A stretch of 64,000 nucleotides of DNA from M3007 sp040397785. GTDB lineage: Bacteria; Bacteroidota; Bacteroidia; Chitinophagales; Saprospiraceae. Position numbers and translations under genes: made by a program. Below the pieces are notes generated by a model, which saw only the letters and a program-made list of their open reading frames with translations, did not search any database and was not told the DNA's origin. Below are positions 59,676 through 64,000 of this stretch, piece after piece (the stretch's first letter is position 1; every line of letters starts with the position of its first letter). Where the stretch lies: NCBI GenBank assembly GCA_040397785.1, contig JBBAVI010000013.1, positions 17,354 to 81,353 on the forward strand, written 5' to 3'.

Positions 59676-62402
59676 CTACCTCAAAATCAAAACCCTTTTA
59701 TTTATTTGCGCGCCACCAGCCAATTCAATCTGCAGGATATATAACCCTTCACTTAGGGTAGATACCGTTATACGACCCGCATTTCGAGCTTGTTGTAGTA
59801 CCTGACCATGCAACGAAACAATACGCAAATGCGCTATTTCATCATTACTTTCCGTTAAATCAACATAAATTTCGGTCGAAGCAGGATTGGGATATATGTT
59901 TATTCCATCTCGGACTGCTTCTGTCAAACTACTTAAAATGAACTGTTTCGTAGAGGTGCATCCATCGTAATCTACCGCTGACACCATCACAACATTTCCG
60001 GTTGTGTCAATTGAAATGTCATAAGGTTGTACGCCTCCCGTCACGATCACGGCTTCATCCACCCGCTTGATTTGCAGGGTATCCAGCAAGCAGCAAACGT
60101 CCGGATCACCATTGCCTGCCGGTTTACCATCTGGATAATAGCGGTCTAGGATGGATTGTAGGATATTGGTTAGTTTTTGGGCTTCGGCCGCATCGTAAGT
60201 TAATGATTTCAGGTAATGCCATCCTGACCCATAATCAGGATCGGCTGTTGGGCCCTCCGAGTAGAGTTCTGGATATACAGACAGGGCGTAATTGACGAAT
60301 GCCGCGTTGTCCTTGGGAATCAGGTCGAAATAAGCTTGCAACCTATTGTAAAGCGCAAGCGAAGGCAGAATTCCTAACTGAGCCATAGTGTCTTGAAGCG
60401 CAAGGGAATCTTGCGGAAGAATTCCAAAAACATGAAACAAGGGGCGCAGGTCTGCTTGCGCTGCAACAGACATTCTAAGTATCCTCCCGTCAATATCTTG
60501 GTCATTGATGCCTTGGTTGATCCCCTGCTCAAAGTCAATAGATTCCTGTTTCCAGAAATTTCTAAGTGGACACCATCCAAGGATATTGACGATTTCAAAA
60601 TAGTGCCCGTACCCTCTGTGCTGGTAGCGTACTTCGTCTTTTGTTGTATTTGAAATATCTCTTTTCGAACCAAATGTATTCGAAACCATTCGATGGGTAA
60701 TGGTCTTATCGATGTTAAACGTATTCGGAACAAAGCTGTAATTCACGGCTTCATTCAAGTCAGTGCCCAGGCCATAATTCAAAGCCATGATGTACGGAAA
60801 ATTGACCAAAGCCTCCTCTTCACCCGCAAATTTGGAGATCGCCAGCGCATGCCCTGTTTCATGAAAGTTTACCTCATCATCAGGTCCCGGGCCGTTTATA
60901 AAATAAGCGGGGCCAGGTACATCGCTATAGTTGAGCGGCGTGTTCGACATAGGATAACCAATTGAATAAACACCCACCCGGATATCTAAATCAGCAATCA
61001 TATACATATTGTGTTTGTCTGGAATAATCTGTCGGGCCAAAATAGAATTGACACCTCTTACAGCCTGCTCCCAGTCCAACATGGCTTGCTTGAGATCATA
61101 TTGTCCAGGCACAATGGAATGCTTCGGAATGGTAAACATCACATTGTCTGTTTCAAAAACAGCCCATGGTCCGGGCTTGCTTAGTTCTGCATTGAAATCA
61201 GGTGTTTCATAAAACGACTTCAAGGAAAAGAAGGGGGCTTCCACACCATTGTTCACACGGACCTCGACAATACCATCGTTCGCGCCGTAGGGGACAAGGA
61301 TAGAAATCGCGCCTCCAAAGGGATTGAACACGTCAATCGTGGTTGAATCGATCGCAAATTTCTTAGATATCCGGTCAAATCGTCTAAAATCGGGACGATC
61401 AGTCAAGTCCCAATCATGGGAACCCACCCGAATCCAATAGTCTTGGCCAACCAAACTATCGGGTACCGTAACACTGACTACACTTCCGGGAGATAAATAC
61501 AGGCCGGTCGGACGAAGCGCGTGCACCATTCTATCTTGATTAATATCGAAGTACGGATTCATTCCGTCGGGGTCTTCAAAATTAGCACGAATTAGTACCG
61601 ATTTACCAATTGATGAGTCTGCTGGCGGGTCAACGTATCCAGGGAAATTATTGCACGCACCGTATTTCCAACCATTAATATGTTGCGGATAAACGCCATA
61701 AACAGCGGCGGTGAATATATGATCGAATATGCCTTGTTGAAGGGCCAACATGGCCCGTTCCAGTTCCCTGCCTGGTGCAGCCGCAGGATTCTTAGAAAAG
61801 CCGTTTTGGGTGCTGGGCGTGGTAAAAAGTGCCCCGACTTTATTATCATAATCGTCAACCACACTTTTTGATAGCAATATGTTAGACGCACTGCTGGCCA
61901 GACATTCCGGGAATAGCGTGAATACATTTTTAATCAGGGTCAGTTCAGCAGGGCCGAGCGTGATGGCTGCATTAATGTGGGATTGAAGATCATTGAGCGC
62001 ATTAAGTACTATTCCACAGGAGTCTGAACAATTAACAACGGTCTTGGCGTATGATCCAATGTCATTGGCACCGCTGTACACAAGCGTCCCATTCAGATAA
62101 AGCGTACACCCTTTAGGAGCCAAAATACCATCTCCATAGGTATCAGAAATCTCAAAAAACAAACAGGCGTTCGCTTGAACGCAGATGCTGTCAACATAGC
62201 TTGCGTTGGATGCGTAAACACCACCCTGACCCCCTTGAAGGACAACCGTACCCATGAGATCGGTCAGGGTCCAGGACGTTTCTTCGCCCCAATTATCCGT
62301 GGAAATATTGACTTTTACCTGAACTTCATTGGCTCCACATTGAGCAAAGCAGTAGCCTGTACAAAGCACCAAGAGACAACTGATTAGTAACGTTTTTTTC
62401 AT
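59676..62402 (-). CDS. T9SS-secreted M60-like (mucin-type) metallopeptidase
   Basis: 908 residues. Signal peptide (MKKTLLISCLLVLCTGYCFA). After an N-terminal beta-sandwich, the region ALRPTGLYLSPGSVVSVTVP is the hallmark of the M60-like N-terminal domain. Zinc motif HETGH at 514-518 follows, with a Glu further on in GEEEALVNF. M60-like peptidases of gut and marine Bacteroidota cut glycoproteins and mucins. The end is a T9SS sorting domain (INIYPNPASTEIYVDLTE). A long leader (about 150 bp) with a hairpin lies upstream and the hairpin array downstream. Substrate not proven. Confidence 0.85.
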   Translation of the reverse strand: MKKTLLISCLLVLCTGYCFAQCGANEVQVKVNISTDNWGEETSWTLTDLMGTVVLQGGQGGVYASNASYVDSICVQANACLFFEISDTYGDGILAPKGCTLYLNGTLVYSGANDIGSYAKTVVNCSDSCGIVLNALNDLQSHINAAITLGPAELTLIKNVFTLFPECLASSASNILLSKSVVDDYDNKVGALFTTPSTQNGFSKNPAAAPGRELERAMLALQQGIFDHIFTAAVYGVYPQHINGWKYGACNNFPGYVDPPADSSIGKSVLIRANFEDPDGMNPYFDINQDRMVHALRPTGLYLSPGSVVSVTVPDSLVGQDYWIRVGSHDWDLTDRPDFRRFDRISKKFAIDSTTIDVFNPFGGAISILVPYGANDGIVEVRVNNGVEAPFFSLKSFYETPDFNAELSKPGPWAVFETDNVMFTIPKHSIVPGQYDLKQAMLDWEQAVRGVNSILARQIIPDKHNMYMIADLDIRVGVYSIGYPMSNTPLNYSDVPGPAYFINGPGPDDEVNFHETGHALAISKFAGEEEALVNFPYIMALNYGLGTDLNEAVNYSFVPNTFNIDKTITHRMVSNTFGSKRDISNTTKDEVRYQHRGYGHYFEIVNILGWCPLRNFWKQESIDFEQGINQGINDQDIDGRILRMSVAAQADLRPLFHVFGILPQDSLALQDTMAQLGILPSLALYNRLQAYFDLIPKDNAAFVNYALSVYPELYSEGPTADPDYGSGWHYLKSLTYDAAEAQKLTNILQSILDRYYPDGKPAGNGDPDVCCLLDTLQIKRVDEAVIVTGGVQPYDISIDTTGNVVMVSAVDYDGCTSTKQFILSSLTEAVRDGINIYPNPASTEIYVDLTESNDEIAHLRIVSLHGQVLQQARNAGRITVSTLSEGLYILQIELAGGAQINKRVLILR

Positions 62403-62438
62403 TTTGTTTGATGTTTGAGTAACTTCCTTGCAGCGTAA

Positions 62439-62468
62439 AGCCTGTAGAAATATAAATTTTTACAGGCT
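62439..62468 (-). other. Leader hairpin of the M60-like gene
   Basis: AGCCTGTAGAAAT and its complement (one G-T pair) with an ATAA loop, about 37 bp before the start codon. It may affect mRNA stability or translation. Confidence 0.45.
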
Positions 62469-62555
62469 CTAAAGCCCTCGCTTTTGCAAATTGTTCCGTT
62501 AGGTTGATAAGGTGACACACCACGCGTAAAAAGATGAACAAACTGAATATCCTAG

Positions 62556-62563
62556 CAAAGATA
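62556..62563 (-). promoter_or_regulatory. -7 promoter box for the M60-like gene
   Basis: Minus strand TATCTTTG matches TAnnTTTG. No clear -33. It would give a leader of about 150 bases. The rest of 62403-62877 shows nothing else. Confidence 0.4.
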
Positions 62564-62877
62564 AATTACCCGCCCAAAACTTCATACTATTAGCAGTTTT
62601 TTGTTTATATTAATATGATAATGAGATAATTATATGAAAAAATACGTGTTTTTAACAAAAATACAAAAGTTGCATATATGCTGTTTTAGTATCTATACTA
62701 AACGCCGCCTGAAAGGCTGCATTCATTGTCATGCTGAGCGCTGATTGTCAATGATTCAGGCCGAAGACTATGCACAAAATAATACAGCGCGAAGTATAAG
62801 TCTGTTCCGTCTCCGTGATAACCAATTGCTAAAATAGAAACGCAGTCTAATATCAAGTGTTCGTGTATTGTGAAATA

Positions 62878-63429
62878 TTATTTGGGCAATTTTTGGATTA
62901 ATCCTATATAAGTTGGTGCCTCCTGATAAATGGTGTTATAACTTCTCTTCACGAAAAGCCATTTTCCATTTTCCTTTACCAATTCATCGTCGTACATTGA
63001 TAAATTGTAGTTCCCACTTTTATCATCTGCCTTACGCGCTATCTCGTTTACATAAAAACGGGCAGTTGCTTTATCTCCTTGAATAGTTACAACACCGGGG
63101 CCGTTCATTTGTACGAAAAAATCCCAAAGGCCAAGCATGTGGCTTACAGAAGTACCCATGTTTTCTTTGCCTTTAAATTCCATATTGATGGGAGGACCAA
63201 TTTTCCAAATGCCATCGTCCGCCCACAGAGCCTGAAAAGCTTCTGCGTCAATTCTATTGGCAGCATCACTGAACCTGTCCGCCAAAGCACGAATTTCCAT
63301 TTCATCTTTTACAAGCATTAAAGATTTAATTTCTTCTGATGAAATTTGGGCTTCATCATTCTGTTTTACATTTTCCATGTTGCAAGCATTTAAGATTAAT
63401 ATTGTGATGATTGTTACTACGAATTGCAT
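62878..63429 (-). CDS. NTF2/SnoaL-like lipoprotein
   Basis: 183 residues. A lipoprotein signal (MQFVVTIITILILNAC; lipobox LNAC) precedes a SnoaL/NTF2-type fold (about 45-165: EIRALADRFSDAANRIDAEA, FQALWADDGIWKIGPP, KWLFVKRSYNTIY). The fold makes a cone-shaped pocket used for small-molecule chemistry or binding. In this phylum such lipoproteins are uncharacterised. It stands alone in A+T-rich DNA. Confidence 0.82.
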   Translation of the reverse strand: MQFVVTIITILILNACNMENVKQNDEAQISSEEIKSLMLVKDEMEIRALADRFSDAANRIDAEAFQALWADDGIWKIGPPINMEFKGKENMGTSVSHMLGLWDFFVQMNGPGVVTIQGDKATARFYVNEIARKADDKSGNYNLSMYDDELVKENGKWLFVKRSYNTIYQEAPTYIGLIQKLPK

Positions 63430-63518
63430 TTTTTATTTAGTGTAATCTTGTCTCTATTATTTGATTAAAGAATCTCTCCAGTTACCGGTATGACCTTCAA
63501 TTTTCTTTGTCATCTTAA

Positions 63519-63577
63519 TAGACTTGTTGCAATGGGCGTTTTTACGTCGTTTTCAACTTCCCACCGCAACAAGTCTA
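63519..63577. repeat. 59-bp element with 12-bp terminal inverted repeats
   Basis: TAGACTTGTTGC (63519-63530) and GCAACAAGTCTA (63566-63577) are perfect inverted repeats. The interior is partly shared with 48935-48981; a right-end relic is at 56363-56382. It has the size and shape of a miniature inverted-repeat element or a mobile hairpin. No duplicated target flanks are obvious. Confidence 0.75.
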
Positions 63578-63608
63578 ATGAGTGTATTGCTGGCTGCTGT
63601 GTTTTTCA

Positions 63609-64000
63609 TCATGCTTTTATTAACCTAATGTCAATTTCTCGATCCACATAAAGCCATTCCTCCGTTTGTCGTAATGAAATAACAAGGTCTTCAAATGCAT
63701 TAGAATCTTCTGGTGCATACTCAAACCACGTCAGAAAATCGAAGGGTTGTCCGATGTCTCTACAATGATAAAGTTTGCGGGCAATTGCGGGCAAATATTT
63801 TAATCCCGTCTGGGTATGATGTGAATTGGTTTCAAATATTTTTCTTCTTTCGTCTTGAGCCATTGTCCACCAAGTTTCAGTCTTACGAATTGGAATTAAA
63901 GCAGCACAAGTTGCTTTTTGTCGCCCCAATTCTGATTGAACCGAAATTAGTTGTTCCCTTTCAAGTTTTTCAGCGTAACGAATATTACTTGTAAAACCTT
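63609..64000 (-). CDS. Chlorite dismutase-family protein, 5' end beyond the window
   Basis: About 130 C-terminal residues: GFTSNIRYAEKLEREQ (cut by the edge), ATCAALIPIRKTETWWTM, AQDERRKIFE, LKYLPAIARKLYHCRDIGQ, FDFLTWFEYAPEDSNAFEDL, TEEWLYVDREIDIRL. This is the C-terminal half of the chlorite-dismutase-like fold; family members are near 190 residues here. The His in KLYHCRD is at the haem-ligand position seen in Cld and HemQ proteins. Whether it binds haem in this bacterium is unknown. Confidence 0.8.
   Translation of the reverse strand, partial: GFTSNIRYAEKLEREQLISVQSELGRQKATCAALIPIRKTETWWTMAQDERRKIFETNSHHTQTGLKYLPAIARKLYHCRDIGQPFDFLTWFEYAPEDSNAFEDLVISLRQTEEWLYVDREIDIRLIKA

Overview
The window looks like a chromosomal scaffold segment from a Bacteroidota bacterium, probably of the Saprospiria (Haliscomenobacter/Lewinella-like), though the sequence alone does not fix the genus. 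The reasons are: four secreted proteins end in a type IX secretion (T9SS) C-terminal domain introduced by a YPNP motif; several genes have TAnnTTTG -7 promoter boxes and no Shine-Dalgarno; and the gene set is typical of the phylum (CcoI-type copper ATPase, PSP1/RicT-like protein, ECF sigma plus CHAT operon, short-form ArgE). A 100-N scaffold gap lies at 8860-8959, and the last gene is cut by the window edge.

Layout. 1-8.8 kb: calcium/cation P2-type ATPase, BglX beta-glucosidase, a small unknown, glutaryl-CoA dehydrogenase, OmpA-family protein. 9-16.7 kb, all minus: CcoI copper ATPase, SRPBCC protein, dihydrolipoyl dehydrogenase, PSP1 protein, DNA polymerase III delta'. 17-26.4 kb: a ThuA/sugar-dehydrogenase/PKD/cytochrome c lipoprotein, two immunity-like genes, an SH3-like secreted protein with a membrane protein, and MnmE. 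26.6-28.3 kb: a TIR - coiled coil - membrane segment - FGE-sulfatase protein whose 3' end has the look of a diversity-generating-retroelement (DGR) variable region. This is the most exciting locus. 28.4-38.6 kb: GlxA-type regulator with a divergent DoxX gene, LLM oxidoreductase, a DUF2268-like protease, GNAT, then a run of exported proteins (VOC, double YHS, HbpS/GlcG, SMP-30), a broken membrane gene and a lipocalin. 38.8-48.8 kb: three T9SS cargo loci, RlmF and ArgE. 49-53.7 kb: an ECF sigma / membrane anti-sigma-like / TPR-CHAT protease operon.

53.7-64 kb is accessory DNA. It is more A+T-rich and has short minus-strand genes (two GNATs, a DHFR-family protein, an ADP-ribosylglycohydrolase, an NTF2-like lipoprotein, a chlorite-dismutase-like protein) interleaved with gene debris: an aldo/keto reductase-AraC chimera, and a DUF1016 nuclease fragment fused to an EEP-nuclease fragment. 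A T9SS M60-like peptidase sits beside a tandem array of hairpins.

A second layer is repetitive intergenic DNA. One family of small palindromes keeps its apex (GGGT-TCC-ACCC and variants) while the arms vary compensatorily. Others are a 59-bp element with 12-bp terminal inverted repeats, several dispersed 27-29 bp repeats, and a copied 3' tail of argE next to one of the palindromes. No rRNA, tRNA, CRISPR array, transposase, integrase or reverse transcriptase was recognised in the window.
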